From: Raphanus sativus
Lineage: Eukaryota; Streptophyta; Magnoliopsida; Brassicales; Brassicaceae
Direction: 5' to 3'
Length of the DNA: 64,000 nucleotides
Assembly (NCBI RefSeq): GCF_000801105.2
Contig: NC_079517.1
Coordinates: 14,818,001-14,882,000, forward strand
Positions 1-13,159 of the stretch are shown here, one piece after another (positions within the stretch are counted from its first letter, which is position 1; each line of letters begins with the position of its first letter). Position numbers and translations under genes: made by a program. Under the pieces are notes generated by a model. It made no database searches and had not been told where the DNA came from. It saw only the letters and a list, made by a program, of their open reading frames with translations.

Positions 1-674
1 AAAAATGTGTTCAAATCTTTAAAAATAAAAAATAAATATTAAAAATTTTAAAACAAAAATATACTATTTTGTTATTTTATTTTTTGAGTATTATTTTTGT
101 GACAAAAACTTAAAAAGTGCTATCCGGTAGAATTACCCCTATATTAACAGCTCATATTTTAAAGGTTATAAGTGAATGTTTCATTTTGCGATGGTCATGA
201 CTGCTTTTATACGTGGGTTTTGTAACCATCAGCTGAAAGTCGTGATCTTCTACTGTTTCTTTATCCTTTCAGTTTGTTAGTTAGGAGAAATTCAGGTCAA
301 AAATCATGTTAGAGATATTGAACATGGAACAAAGGCAATGCTAGTTTACAAAAAAAAAACAAAGGGAATGCTTTAGAGGTCATTACCTCAACTGAAAAAG
401 ATAATGACCACAATGTCAGAATTCCTCAAGACACTCCTGCTTTGACGAAACTAATATTACATATTGCAGTTTGGAGTTTGGTGAATCGGGGCTTTGCCTT
501 CTGGTAATTCACTCAAATGTATGTATAATATGATTGTGGAAGAAATGATTTTAGTATCTGGTGTTATTCAAACATTGTCCCTTGGCTAAACAAAACTTAC
601 TAAGAAAAAAAAACAATTCATATAAGTTCTAAGAACATGTATACTAGCAATATAGAAAGATCTTTGTGGACTTA
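1..674. other. Non-coding AT-rich DNA, no gene seen
   Basis: No convincing coding frame, repeat or RNA gene was recognised on either strand. It lies downstream of the minus-strand NRAMP relic, so part may be old 3' flank of that gene. Confidence 0.5.
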
Positions 675-1735
675 GTGAGTCTGCATATCGACAATGTCCT
701 GTCTTGGAAGTGTCGCCACAGTTTGTGAACAATTTGATGCAGGGAGAGGACTAGCTTCTCTGTTTTTCCGGAAGACGAGATACGCTATGGATGCTAAGCA
801 GACGAAATGCCTGAGGACCCAAGAATTCCACAGAAAATGACAAGGACAAGCTTCATGTGACTATGAATAAGCAGTTTAATGAAACGGCTTGCTATATAGT
901 ATATGTTAATCCCCACAATTAAACCACCAATCAACCATGTCAAAGCTGAAATCTGTTGGAAAAAGAAAAGAAATATATGATGTTAAGATATATAACTTTT
1001 TCTTTGTTTTTAATGAAAATGTTTTTGATTGTTACCTACCGCCATAGGGTTTACGTGTGAACCCATCTTGGTTTTGCAGTAGTGAACTTGAGAAATGATC
1101 GCATAAAATTTTGTTAAAGAGAAACAATCTCATATGAATATTGTTGAAAAAACGGTGAGCTTACGGCATAACCATAGCTCCAAGCAAAGAGATTGCAAGA
1201 CCAGTTGCACCATTTCCTTTGAGTTGTGGAACAAAGAGACCATGTAGGACTTCTCCTGCGTCTGGCTTTGAGTAGTGTAGCTCAATGACGAAGCATATAG
1301 CTATTGTGAACACAAGAAATGCAACCAAGAACTCCAGCTTTCTTACCTGTGAATGACAAACATCATAAGACTTGTCTATACATAGCACCGTGACATGAAA
1401 ATGATCAAAAAATGAATACCCCGTATTGTTGAAGTGCGAGAAGCATCAGTGTACTTAGGCCTGTAAGAAGAACACCAATCCATATCGGTATGCTAAAAAG
1501 CATGTTCAGAGCAAAAGCTGTTCCGATTACTATATAAGAAAGTAAACCAAGTATGGCAATAATTAGCATAGTCACATTCATATGAAGCTTGCCTTTTTGT
1601 CTTCTGTAGAATTCTTGGGTTCTCAAGCATTGCTATCTACTTAGCCTCCATAGCTTATCTTGTCTTCCGGAGAAACTCACAAACTGTGGAGACACTCCCA
1701 AAAAACAAGACATTATCGATATGCAGTTGCATGGC
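675..1735 (-). pseudogene. NRAMP-type metal transporter relic (NRAMP1-like)
   Basis: Three minus-strand blocks match the NRAMP divalent metal transporter family. About 1540-1420 encodes a membrane segment with the run [11 protein letters not shown] and ends at a GT splice donor. 1346-1165 encodes [18 protein letters not shown] followed by [11 protein letters not shown] and [13 protein letters not shown], with both splice sites intact. 952-675 encodes the C-terminal exon ([12 protein letters not shown], then [19 protein letters not shown]). The N-terminus and the exons between MVMP and the C-terminal exon are missing, and the C-terminal exon goes out of frame after CGILG. A second copy of the C-terminal exon lies upstream on the opposite strand. 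From conserved gene order the source is the NRAMP1 orthologue (At1g80830), not NRAMP6; this is inference. It cannot encode a working transporter. Confidence 0.85.
1570..1735 (+). repeat. Inverted second copy of the NRAMP C-terminal exon
   Basis: The plus strand reads as the same NRAMP tail found on the minus strand at about 675-870: a HMKL motif, then [20 protein letters not shown], with several frame changes. It is an inverted, diverged duplicate sitting head-on against the transmembrane exon at 1540, so the locus was rearranged and not simply truncated. Confidence 0.75.
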
Positions 1736-2330
1736 TGTTTACGTCTGATGTTTTTTTTTTGTTTGTTTACGTCTGATGTTGATTGAGTAGTAGTATTTCA
1801 ATCATCATAAAACTTAGGTTTCCAATGAAACTTGGTCCTGAACCAACTCCATTCCCTTGGGGTTGTACACCATCTAATTAAGAATTGGTTTGTCTTTCTT
1901 CTTTTCTTGCTTAATCATGTTCTCTTACGTTATGTAAGGAATAACGTTACAATAACATCGCATAAATAATTAGATCACTGATTCCACTGGCACTAGCATA
2001 CATGAGTGGCATATTAGCTACAAATAATTATATAGATGATTCAAGACGTAAAAATAAAGAAGTAAATTGATCAAACTAATACATATTTCTTTAGATTTAT
2101 GTAGGTATGAACAGAATCCAAGATACAAATCTCACAAACTCTCTAGACACAAGTCATGACACAAACCAGGTGACATCATATCTCAAAACTAGTTCAATAA
2201 CAGAGAAAAGAAAAATAGAGTCAGAGCAGAACGAATCTATCTAAAAAAATAGTTTTTGTTCAAAAATTCCCTAAGTATAAACTCCTCCAATTCAAGACTC
2301 TATCTTCATTAGCGTATTTTTTTCTCATTC
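1736..2330. other. Intergenic, 3' flank of PDS5-like gene
   Basis: AT-rich with a short direct repeat of a TTTACGTCTGATGTT unit at about 1739-1780. No gene recognised. The end next to 2331 probably holds the 3' UTR of the PDS5-like gene. Confidence 0.5.
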
Positions 2331-5107
2331 TCAGGCAAGCTTTTTGCTTCTCACTTTACCATCATCAACCTCTTCTGCTTCGTCCTCTGTTTCTCTCCAC
2401 TCCGGCTCTTCTCCTGACTCTGAGCCTTCTCTTTCACTCTCAGTCTCTGACTTTGCATCTTCTTTCTCTTCTTCCTTAGCTTCGCCTTCTACATCAGCCA
2501 CTTTCAGCTTCTCTTTACTTTTGTTTCCGGACTGTTCTTGCTTCTCACCATTATAATATTCATCCTCGCTCTGACTGTTCACATCTTCCTGCTCTTCTCT
2601 TCTGTCAGTTTCAGCATTCAACGATTTGAGATTCTCTCCTTCTCTTGCTTGGCCGGAATCTTTCTTCATATCCTGCAGATCAACAAAGGAATCAATCATT
2701 AAGCATAGTGATTACACTTTCTTGCGGAAGAAGAAATAGAAACTCAGTAGTACCTCACTGTCAGAAGTGAGATCCTCGAGCAACTCCCAGCGTTCTTTAA
2801 TGAGATTAAGCTGTTCTTTCTCTCCATCAGTATATAATATCTGGGGGGATCAAACATTCCATATAAATCAACAAAGCAAACACACATGATTCTGATATGA
2901 GGAACAGAGATGTTTTCTCACCAGATGCATCTTCTTACTACTACAATAAGACTTTATCACGCCTTCATAAAAACTGCACAGTGAAAAAAGCAATGATTAA
3001 ATGTACACTAAAGAAACAAGGAATCTTCCACTTTCATATACACTTACGTCTTGTCAAGCGGCCACCAGATATTAACTCTCTGACCGACCAAACTCTCGGC
3101 AAAGTCATCTGTGTAAGACTTATTCTGAAAAGAAGATAATACATTTATCAATCCTTCTTTGGTAACAGATATGTTGAAATCAAAAGGCTAATAAATGGGG
3201 GACAGAAGGCGACAGAAACCTTCTTCTTAGTATATGTGCGAGCTGATGATCCTTTTCCGCTGGAGCTCACAACCTTCTTCTTCTTCTTGCTTGAATTTTT
3301 AATCTTACTGTCATCTTCTTCTTCTGATACTTCATCTCTCTCCTGATCTGCTTCTTCATCTGAATCATGATCACTCTCACCAATACTAACCCGGCTTCGT
3401 TTAACTGAACCAGTCAGAGACGGAGGTGTTTTCTTGGCAGCCACCTTTCCAAGTGATAACGATGATGCTCTTCTAGGCTTTTTCCCTGAAAGCCAAGAAA
3501 CGTCATAACCTTCCTCAGGATTCATCAAAGAATTGGGTTTCCTTCCTCTCTTCCCTGTAATCCTTAAATCTGTTTCTCCATCATCTATACCTTCAGACTT
3601 CACTTCTTGCTTCAGACTATGTTTCGACAAACTCCAACTGTTGTTTCCCTTTCTTACTCTGTCATTCGAACTGATTCGTATTGTTCCTTCTCTCGGAGGT
3701 CTCTTGGAACCACCCACTTTATCCTACACCACAGCTAATTGGTTAGATGACAATGTCAAAAGATACTGAAACTGTACAGTGAACTTTAAAGATACCTCAT
3801 TTTCCTTGGTGTTATTAACTGCATTGTGGACTTTAGGAGCTTCAAAAACAGTCTGGCATATAGAGGAAACAACTGGAGAATACAAATCCAAGCTGGTCCC
3901 TGTAGACTTGAAAGCTTTGATGATGTATGGTTGAAGTGTACGAGCGCATCTAGTAAGAACCTTCTCCGCAAGACTCCAAGACATTGGTGAAACATTCTAA
4001 TAAAACATACAAAATCAAATCACAAGTTAGTTGACTGAATCTAGCTGAGAACTAAGCTTGCAACAGGAAAAAAAAAGCCTTACCTGCTTTTCCTTTTTGA
4101 CACTAGTTAATAGAGTATCAAGCAGATCAGTGGATACTTCATCGGTTTCATCTATTACTGTAATCATTATCATTTCCATCGATGAAGGCACCACCGAGGG
4201 ATGATCAGATCTAATAAACAAAAAAGCCAATTCAGTATATGATCAGGATAAAGAGTTTGTCAGAGATAGTGTGAGAGTTAGGTTTTGTATATCTCTAACC
4301 TTATGATTCTCAAGAAGATGCGGAACATTTGTAGAACGAGGTCATGGCACTCCAAGTCCAACATGACCAAGCAAGAATTGAGCCTTGACATAGCATCAAG
4401 AACAAACTCGGCTTTCCCATAGCTGCGAGAGGAGAAGGATGCATCATCAGCTAACTTCTCAAAAGCTTCTACAGTCAACCTGAAGATCTCCTGTAAGTAG
4501 TAACACCAAAGAAGCAGGTTTCAAACAGAGCATCACAGAGAGAAAGAGATAAGAAGAGAGCGTTGTTGTTGTTGTTGTTTACCTTCATTTGATCATCACC
4601 GTAAGGAGCTTGAGGAGCAGCTACCCTCACGATTTGGGTTAAGCAGGACGCGAGCGAAACCCTAACATCGGAATCAGGATGGGCCAAGAGTTCTCTCTGC
4701 ACCAGAGCGTTCTTGGAAGGAGTCAGAGCGTGTTGCATCGACAAGGGTTGGTCTTGCCCCACATCTCTAAGCAGTGACTCAGTTTCCTACGCATGAAATT
4801 AGAGTTTCAAATGCAAAAAAGGTTTCGCCTTTAAACCAAAAAGGACCGAGATTTGAACAAACAATGAGATAAAAATCAACATCCGAGGTTCCCTTATCGC
4901 CAAGAAAGAGAAACCCTAATCGCATTTCGAAGAACACAACCTAAAACAGGAAGAAAGACACGATTTTGATTTGAGAGAATCAAAGAGGAGAAGACGTACA
5001 TCGAGAAGAGCAAGAAGCTGGTCGGTTGAAGAAGGAGGCTTAAGAAGTCTGTTTCCAGCATCGATGAGTGATGTCGCAAGATCGGTTAATCCAACAACGG
5101 TAGCCAT
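2331..5107 (-). CDS. PDS5: PDS5-like sister chromatid cohesion cofactor with Tudor domain
   Basis: Ten exons (5107-5000, 4786-4583, 4490-4300, 4210-4084, 3996-3796, 3723-3220, 3124-3048, 2973-2922, 2840-2754, 2672-2331) join in frame to 630 aa. The first 300 residues are the helical HEAT-like PDS5 N-terminus (QRELLAHPDSDVRVSLASCL). A basic and acidic disordered region follows, then a Tudor domain (VGQRVNIWWPLDK, ILYTDGEKEQLNLIKERWE) and a very acidic Glu/Ser-rich tail. PDS5 proteins bind cohesin on chromosomes and act in cohesion, recombination and repair. The plant short-form PDS5C-E proteins have this plan. By gene order it matches At1g80810 (PDS5D by my recollection). It is somewhat shorter than the Arabidopsis members I recall. 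The start is the first in-frame ATG after a 5' leader with AAACCCTAG boxes. Confidence 0.9.
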
Positions 5108-6845
5108 TTGTTGTTCTTCTTCTTCTTCTCGTATAGAGAAGAAGAACGAACCCTAGATAAACCCTAGAGACGCAACGCTTCTAATCCTCTGGAGGGGTCA
5201 GAGGAGTGAAAGGGGAGAGCTTTCGAATGGTGGCGTTAAGCGGTGTGTGTCCTAAAACATGCAAAACCAACTTGTATGTATATATACCACCACCCACTAA
5301 ACTCATATTCCATTTAATTTGTGTAAATTTTTGGTTTCTTTCGTTTTCAATCAACATCTGAGATTCTGTTTTGAATCTATCCATTTGTTTCCATAATTGT
5401 TTCTTTGCTTTTTTACATCTAATGTCTTATGATAAAATCGACTGTTTTCGAATTATAAAAAAGATTATAACGGTCTAACTATAACTATAGACAAAAATCT
5501 CATTTCAGATAAAAGTGTGTTCAAGTTTCAAAAACATTTCGGAATCAAAACTTCTTAAAAACTCATGGAAAGTTCTTAAAAATATCTCATTTTGGAAATT
5601 TAATGGAAACTTTCATTTCCATTTTAGAAACTTATGATTCTGTTTTTTGGAAACGCGAAGAAAACATTTTAAAAAATTGTAATTTATATATTTATTTTGA
5701 GTTAATATACTTAATATTTAAATATTAGATATCTATTATTTTAAAATTTTAATATAATTTTGATTTTTAACTATTACTTAATTTATTTTCGTATATTTAA
5801 CATAAAATTATTATTTGTTTATTTATATTTTAGATAGACTAAACAGAAAAAAACAATTATACTCACATGTTAATCATCTATATATATTTATAAACATTCC
5901 CAAAACATTCCATAGTTCAAAAAAATAAATGACGTTGTATTTTCATCTAATTTGTTAAAATAGAGTTTTTATCGACTATTTTGGAACTATAAAACCTTTT
6001 TAACAGTTTAACTAAAATAGACCTTCAAATTACTTTTATACAATGATTTTTAATTTAACCAACCATTTAGAATTTTATATAAAATAAACTTTGCATTTAT
6101 ATGATTTACAAAGATTCCACTATTATCTATTAAAAATATTTTGGTAAAACAGAAAACTTAGCCAAATTTGTATAGCATATTAATTATACAATAGTTGTGC
6201 GGCTAAAGTATATTCTTCTTAAACAGACTATTTGTAAAATAGATTTGTTAAAAATAAATTCAAACAATATTTTTGATAATTATTTTTATACAAGTTTAAA
6301 TGATTAATATATTGAACTGAAAATTCTTGTTATGTGCGGATTAAAACTTAGTTTTTGATTTGAAAAGAGAAAAGTAGTGGATGGCTCTTAAAACTAAATT
6401 TAGTTTTTGTTCATCGCTATTGACTTCAGAAGAGAAAACAAAACAATTTTCTACAATGTAAAAAGTCACTATAACTAATAAATTAGCTATACTATTTGCA
6501 GGAGATAAATAAATTTAACTGCTACAACTTTTATAAACTGTAGTCTAAAACACTCACAAAAGTCACCGTCAATTGTAAGAACATTATTGATCGTTGGAAT
6601 TTGGAAACATTGTAAAACAACGTAGGTGCTTAAATTATCAATTTCCTAATAAAAAGACCACGTTTTCATTCTTCATCCATCGTCTCTGCTTCCTTCCTGC
6701 ACCACAAGAACACGACACACTTGATTACATTTATTATTCTTTACTCACTGATGCACTGCAATGAATGCTACTAGCGACTTTCATTAGCCAAGTTATGACA
6801 TAAGCAAACATATGTTAATCTTAATATTCAAAAGATTTGAGTTAC
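5108..6845. other. Intergenic AT-rich DNA
   Basis: The first 60 bases hold the PDS5-like 5' leader with two AACCCTAG telobox-like motifs (about 5149-5165, read on either strand). The remainder is AT-rich with no recognised gene or element; the last part is the 3' flank of the FDM5-like gene. Confidence 0.5.
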
Positions 6846-9277
6846 CTATCCCTTTCTTTTGCGTTTGAGATTCTTGAGATTCTTGATATGCAGCGTCATG
6901 TATTCGACCACTTCTTTGAGTGTAGCTTTTCTTTTCTCTTTAAAATTCCACAGTGCTGGGACTGAGTACCCCCCGCTTGGGTTATGCTCATTCAGCTCCT
7001 CCAGTGCTGTCTTAACTGCCTCCAACACTTCTTCACCCCACTCTTCTCTCAGCTTCTTAAGCTGCTCGTCTTCTTCATCCACCACTTCCTGCACCAGTGG
7101 AAGATGAAGATTCATAAAATGGGACATAGAGAAACTGAGACAGTGTGAAGGGAATCTCGATGGAGCATGAAGACACATAACTAACCTTCATTTTGTCTTC
7201 AGTCCCCACGCGTTTGAATGGATGCCAATTTGAATCCTTGAGGTTTTCCTGCCACTTTGAGCAAAGCATGGCGTACTGCACCCCAGCTTCTTCGCCTTTG
7301 AATCTTTCCTTGCATGCTTTCAGGAATGGCTTTTCATCAAGCTCTCCCAACCGCTTTATTCTGATGTTGGTTCGATCATTCAACATTCCTATCAATCCCT
7401 GCAAAAAAAAAAATCCAGATTCACAAGCAAACACTTAATCACTCATAGCTCAGATCTCACAATGGCTGTTCCAACTATTCACAGATTCTGAACTACATAT
7501 AATGATAGAGTCTATTCTTCAGCATACAGATTTCTCAACCAAGAACATGGAAGCATGCATTACCGAAATCAATTCTTGACGTGCTTCTTGTATCTCATCA
7601 TTGCTTTGCCTTTCTTTTATCATGAGGGCAGAGTTAGTATCCTCTAGATCTTGCAGCTCAGAGCACTTCTCCTCTAGCTCCTCGTTCATCTTTTTCATTT
7701 TCTTCTTAACGTCCTCATCATCTTCATCTTCCCCATGCTTCATGACTTGCAGCTTTCCTTTCAGCTCTTGAATCTCCATTTGAAGTTTCTGCTTGTTGTT
7801 TAACTTCTCCTCAAGCAGACGGATCTCGTTCAATGCCTCATCTTTTTTCCTCTGAATTCAGAAAAGAGAAATCTCTTTAAACACAAAACAGATCGATCTA
7901 GTTTGAGCCATTTACTGAATACATACCTTGTGTTCTTCCACAAGTCTCAGTACACGATCATCCGTCCTTTTCTGCTCCAGTGAAGCTAACTGGAGAGAGG
8001 AGTTCGCGGCATTGTTCTATAACAACAAGACAAAACAAAAAGACAATCATTAACCCTCGTAAACAACGCATAAGTATATACTATTGTTACCTTCTTCTTC
8101 TCTTCCTCAAGATTTTGTCTCTCCAGTTCAGTTAATGCTTGCTTCTTGTCCAATTCTTTGGACCAAGTCTCCAGATCCTTCATCTTATACTCCAGTTTCT
8201 TGCTCAGCATCTCCTTTTCTTGTAAGATCCTGTAGACGTTGCGCTGCGAATACTCCTGCATCCTTTTTGTTTCTTGATATAAAACAAGAGTCACAACAAA
8301 CCTATGAGGTTGGAAACATAAAAACAATCAAAATCAAACTTTCAGTAGAAAAAAAAACCTTCTTTGTAAGTTTTGTCCAGATTGTCCTTTTCCATGAGAA
8401 CCCTCCGCAGAGAGATGGCCTCCTCCTTGTACTTGTACTGGACCTGGTTCAGAACCTCATTCTTCTCCGCAATTTTATCAGCTAGATCGTCCACAACAAT
8501 ACTCCTGTTCTGCATTTCCTCCTTAGAGATATCAGAGAAGCTTCTCAATCTCCCCACCGTTGACAGGTACTCAGCTACCGACCCTTGAGAGTTGTAATCA
8601 TCCGCACGTGCGCACCAGCCATAAGTCTTCAACCTCCAGTCTCCTGTTTTATAACTCCAGTCCTTCTTGCCGCACCGCTTAACGCCATACTCCTTCTCAA
8701 GCTCCGTGGCTCTCTTGAACCCGTCCATACCACCGCTGAACTTAGAGATCACAGCAACAGCCTCATCCTCCTCAACCCAAAGCGTCTTCACCTCAAGAGG
8801 CTTAAACCTCGCGAGCCTCTTCAACCAATACGCCGAATCAAGAACCAAACTCTTATCATCATCGTTTCCCCTCAACGGGCTGATGACGATCCCCATCCAA
8901 GGCCAGACATACACGTCACTGACAGAAGCTTGGTTCTGCTTGTCCGCCGAGTACACGGTGAGCTGAAGGCGCGGGGGCTCGGCATTGCCAGCGAGCTCGT
9001 TCTGGAGGTACTTTGACAGGGCCAAGTGGTTAGCTTTCTGCTTGCAGTTTCTAGTGGCGGATCCTCTGGCAACGCCGGAGGAATGAGCAAGGAGCTCCTT
9101 GTACTTGTAGTGCTGCTTCTTCTTACCGGAGCAGAAAGGGCACTTGAAAGTGTCTGCCTTTAGCTTAACCTTCAACACCCCGTCCCTCATTTGCTTGTAT
9201 GGCTTCTCCGAGTAGTCAGCGATCTCTGACTCGCTCACCTCTGACTCGCTGGCCTCTGACTCAGAACTGTTAGCCAT
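6846..9277 (-). CDS. FDM5: FDM5-like factor of DNA methylation (zf-XS, XS, coiled coil, XH)
   Basis: Six exons (9277-8359, 8272-8091, 8016-7927, 7851-7564, 7398-7186, 7088-6846) join in frame to 644 aa, close to the roughly 630-650 aa of Arabidopsis FDM proteins. Order: acidic N-terminus; zf-XS zinc finger (FKCPFCSGKK, residues about 45-55); XS domain (VYVWPWMGIVISPL, about 120-235) for double-stranded RNA binding; a long coiled coil (about 270-490); XH domain (RLGELDEKPF, then NFKEKRKATLKEVVEYM) near the C-terminus. FDM proteins act with IDN2 in the nucleus in RNA-directed DNA methylation, downstream of siRNA and Pol V transcripts. All expected domains are complete. Gene order points to At1g80790 (FDM5). 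An upstream 5' UTR intron is possible but not proven. Confidence 0.93.
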
Positions 9278-10559
9278 CCTTAGTAACCTGTAACACAGAG
9301 CTTACATAATAAGCACACAAAGCTCTTGATTTTTGAAGATAAACTTATCTAAAGGAGAAAACTTTAACAAGATTTTCAGGAATTTTGTTTTTTAGAGAAT
9401 CAAACCCTAGAAAAGCGCAATGCAGCTAATGAGAGAGATGAACTAACTGTAAGAAAAAAAAGCGAAGAAAAAAAAAGAAGGATCGAGAGGAAACCCTAAA
9501 GACTTACGAGGATCGCGGCGAGGAGAGAGCGAGAGAGAGAGAGAGAAATGTGATGAGAGTGACACGAGGAGAAGAGCAATTAGGTAGCTGAGGAGTCGCA
9601 CGTAATATATATAACGTGGGTCACTCGATTACGATTGGTGTCTGATTTAATTAATATCTGTTTTGGACATTAATACTATATTAGTATATTATTAATTCGA
9701 ATTATATTAAATACGTTTTTCTTAGTCCCGAGAGTGTGAAGCTGTACGCTTTAATAGGTCTAGTCATCGGCGAAGAAAAAAAAAATATTTCTTCTGAATT
9801 GTTTTATTATAATTTCAATGCAATTTGTACTGATTTTCAGTTTAATATTAATTGTAAAATGCATAAATCTTATAAATAAATTTATTTACTCTAAAATGTT
9901 ATTGGTTAAACTGATGATATTAATAAAAACATAAATGTATTTCAATCAGTTTTTTTAATTTAATATGTGTGAAAATTATTTTTTTGTCTTTTAGTAACTA
10001 GTATTATAGGTTTATTTGAAAATTTATAGGTTTATTTAGAGATCTTTTTTGTTTTTATTTGACTTTTGTAACTGAAAGTTCATTTTGTTTTGATCTTTGT
10101 TCGACAGATTATATAACAAACCTTTTTGAAACGGGGCTTCTTATATACATATATTTGGAGAATTCTACTTATTCTGATCCAAAAGCACCAATCAGTAATA
10201 TTTGAACTTAGTTCTCAAAACTAAGTAACAAAGAAAAACTTCACTAGGAACAGAAATTATCAAAGTAGTGAAGAAATTACTCTCCAGTGAAAAGAACACT
10301 AAGCATCACCAGCAAAGAAAAACAAGAACCAAAGCGACTTCCGGAATTAGTCCCTTCAACCGAAGGATCCATAAAAAAAACATGCAAAGGCTAATCCTAG
10401 AACCGGAAGATAAAATCTGCAAACAGAAGTACAAATATTATGATATAATGTATAACCTTTTTAATTTTATTATTAATAAAATAACAATTGATGCTTTTCC
10501 AGAAGATACATCATCACAAGTAACAAAGAGGATTTAAGTAAAAAAGGCAATACCTCTAT
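9278..10559. other. FDM5-like 5' leader/promoter and intergenic DNA
   Basis: About 9278-9600 holds the 5' leader of the FDM5-like gene, with an AAACCCTA box near 9490 and a GA-rich run at 9525-9550. The rest is AT-rich. The ORF-like stretch at 10268-10537 is Lys/Asn-rich and looks random. Confidence 0.5.
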
Positions 10560-10693
10560 CTAATCTAAAGAACTAGCAACACTTGGATCAACTCTCACTC
10601 CACTTTTGATCTTCTCCATCTCATTACTCAGTACTTCCTTTACTCTCCTCTTTAACTGCAAGCCATGTACATAAACAGACCACTCAAAACATA

Positions 10694-10728
<35 letters not shown>

Positions 10729-12995
10729 TGTGTGCCCATATAAAAGATTTATGGTAAGGTTTTTACATACCTCACTGAGACCTTGTTCTGTTTTCACTGA
10801 GACATGAAATGATTCATCAGGCCCTGTTTCCCTGTACTTGATGATTTCTGCTTCATCATTACTTATATCTTCTTTGGCATAAATCACTGGAGAGCCTCCG
10901 CCAAGCAGATCACATTTGGAAACAACATCAATCCACAGGTAATCCTTAAACCTTTCTTTTATTTCTTTATATATTCTATACTGCAATTCCCCTCAAAACA
11001 AATACATTAGCTGAATCAGCAAAGTATTAACCAAACACAATTGCTAACGATGACGATGCACATGTTATACACTTACCTGATCAGAAGGTGAAGTCCCGCA
11101 CTCTCCAGTTAGATCATGAACATATAGAACCGCGGTTGGAAGATGAGTGAGTACAGCAAGAGTTAGCTTCTCTAGATTATTCCTATCCTCTATCATGGCC
11201 CAAACAAAACAACAATCAATCATCATACAATAATACATACACTAGAGAGTAATGTTATAACTAGTAGACTTTACCATCACATCTCCTGAGAAGCCCAGGG
11301 GTGTCTGTCACCTGCAATACATAATAGCTAATTAACAATCCAAAACATGAGGAATGTTGTAAGACGAAACCAAGCAAGTAACGTAACCTGAAATCGTTGG
11401 TAGTTCAAAATGACATGGCCCATCAGAATCCCTCTGGTGGTGAAAGGATAATTGCAAATCTAACAAAACCCAAAAAAGAACATCATATAAGGGAATGTAA
11501 GTTATTATCAAAACTAATATGAAAAGATTGGGACATAAGGCAAGACCTCAGGCTTCCCTGTTGAAAGAATGCGGACCAATGATGATTTTCCAACGTTTGG
11601 GGCTCCGACAAGGCAAAGGGTTGGCATTTCCAAGTCAACAACTGGCATAGCCCTCAAAACCTGCAAGATGGTTTAACTCTATTCAATACAGTTCTGATGA
11701 TTTTAAGTCAAAAAGGATCAAACCACAAGCAAGGAACCTTTGCTATGCTTAACAAATCATCAACAGCTCTTCCTTCTTGCTGGAAAACCAATTCAAGCTT
11801 CTCCACACCTTCGTTCAACCGATCCTCTGCTTCTCGCTTTGATAATGCCTGCAAACAAACAAATATAACAAAGCAAAAGATCTTTAAGAATCACAGCCTA
11901 TATGATATGAGCAAACATGAAAAATACAATAACACTAGGATTGAGTACTCTTTGACCTTAGCACAGAGAGAAGCATGTTCCTTTCCAACAGACAACACCT
12001 TCTTCCTCAGAGCATCAACTTTTCCCAACACCTAAAAGAACAACTTAATCTATAAGGCAATGCTAGAATAAGTTGCAGGGTAATTAATGGGAGTGAATTG
12101 AGTTTAGAAGAGGGGCATATGGGATAATAGAATAGAGATACCTCCTCGTACTTTCCATCACCAAGAGTCAACTCAATAAGAGAGCGCTCATAAGGATGCA
12201 AGAGTCTCCTCCTCGGAAAACTCTCCATGTATCCTTTTAAAGGTAAAGCCAGTTCCTTTTTTCAAAAAAAGACCAGTTAGAAGACAAGAATCATTTCAGA
12301 ATCTCAGCCAAAGGATGGAAAGTAACTTACTTTCATGAACGCATCAAGCTGTTTAGCACCTCTATTTCTTTCTCTTTTTGCTATATTAGCTATACCTGAG
12401 TGAATGGACCAAGACTCAGTTAAAGAGTTTGAAAAGGAGTCAAATGTGAGAACAAAGGAATCACAAACCTTTAGTTGGTTGGACTCTTCTGGACTTCCTG
12501 AGAGCAGAAGAGTACAAATCAATAGATGGCATCACCATGGGGAGTTTTTGAAAAGCACCCAAACTCTCCTGCACTGGTGGCCCTTGCTTTTCCTGCAAAC
12601 CCCAACATTCGTTTTTTGGTTTAAAAGTCGAAACCTTTACGTAACCCAACCAAAGGTTGAGACTTTTGTATGTAAAGGTGGGAACTTTTTTTTACCGGGG
12701 AGGTAGGGGTTTCAATCTGCTTCTGTGTGATGTAGGAAGTGGGCAAGTAGCTTGAAGTGACGACTGGAGAAACACCTGTCTGAAGATTCCGACTTTGACG
12801 CAAGGTTGGTGGAGACTTTGTAGTGGAGGCTGGACAAGAGTTTGAGAGAGGTAAGAGGACGATGAAAAAGAAAGGATTTTTTAAGGCAGAGATTAAAGAA
12901 GTACCTGCGGAGAAGATGAAAGATTGTAGATAAAGCTGTGGTGATGATGCTAAGAGACGCCATTGATTAGGAAACAAGCTCGACGCCAATTTCAT
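10560..12995 (-). CDS. PDE318: PDE318-like NOG1-type GTP-binding protein
   Basis: Thirteen exons (12995-12905, 12829-12696, 12592-12469, 12395-12331, 12255-12142, 12031-11957, 11848-11738, 11660-11547, 11459-11388, 11311-11275, 11189-11077, 10980-10771, 10655-10560) join in frame to 451 aa. GTPase motifs are clear: G1 GAPNVGKSS, G3 DTPG, G4 SKCD. The preceding helical region (MESFPRRRLLHPYERSLIELTLGDGKYEEV) is typical of the NOG1-like family. PDE318 mutants in Arabidopsis are pigment-defective embryos. The N-terminus (MKLASSLFPNQWRLL) is Ser/Arg-rich with few acids and could be an organelle transit peptide, which is inference. The start at 12995 was chosen because its frame, not that of the ATG at 12963, splices cleanly into exon 2. 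Confidence 0.92.
10705..10728. repeat. (CTTT)n microsatellite in a PDE318-like intron
   Basis: A run of CTCT then CTTT repeats lies within the last intron (10770-10656) of the minus-strand GTPase gene. Confidence 0.9.
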
Positions 12996-13106
12996 CGTCT
13001 TCTCTGAAGAGTCTGAAAAAAAAAAAAGGATCTCTTTGCACATTTGAGTATTGGATTCAGAGATGATAACCAAACTGGATTCATGGTTCGACCAATTTAT
13101 CTAACC

Positions 13107-13159
13107 GGCCCAACGCGCATATCGTCGTTCATGATAACAAGCCTCTGGTGTATTGGGCC
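13107..13159. promoter_or_regulatory. Site II (TGGGCY) elements upstream of PDE318-like gene
   Basis: GGCCCA at 13107-13112 and TGGGCC at 13154-13159 lie 110-165 bp upstream of the start codon. These match the site II elements bound by TCP factors that are common in plant genes for translation and organelle housekeeping. Function is inferred from motif and position. Confidence 0.55.

Noticed and set aside
8585..9016. 143-codon plus-strand frame
   Set aside because: Antisense shadow of the GC-rich first exon of the FDM5-like gene.
10268..10537. 89-codon plus-strand open frame
   Set aside because: Lys/Asn-rich, AT-driven composition, no domain, and it lies downstream of a minus-strand gene.
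12712..12963. Alternative start of the PDE318-like gene at 12963
   Set aside because: Its frame does not splice into exon 2; the ATG at 12995 does, with exact phase.
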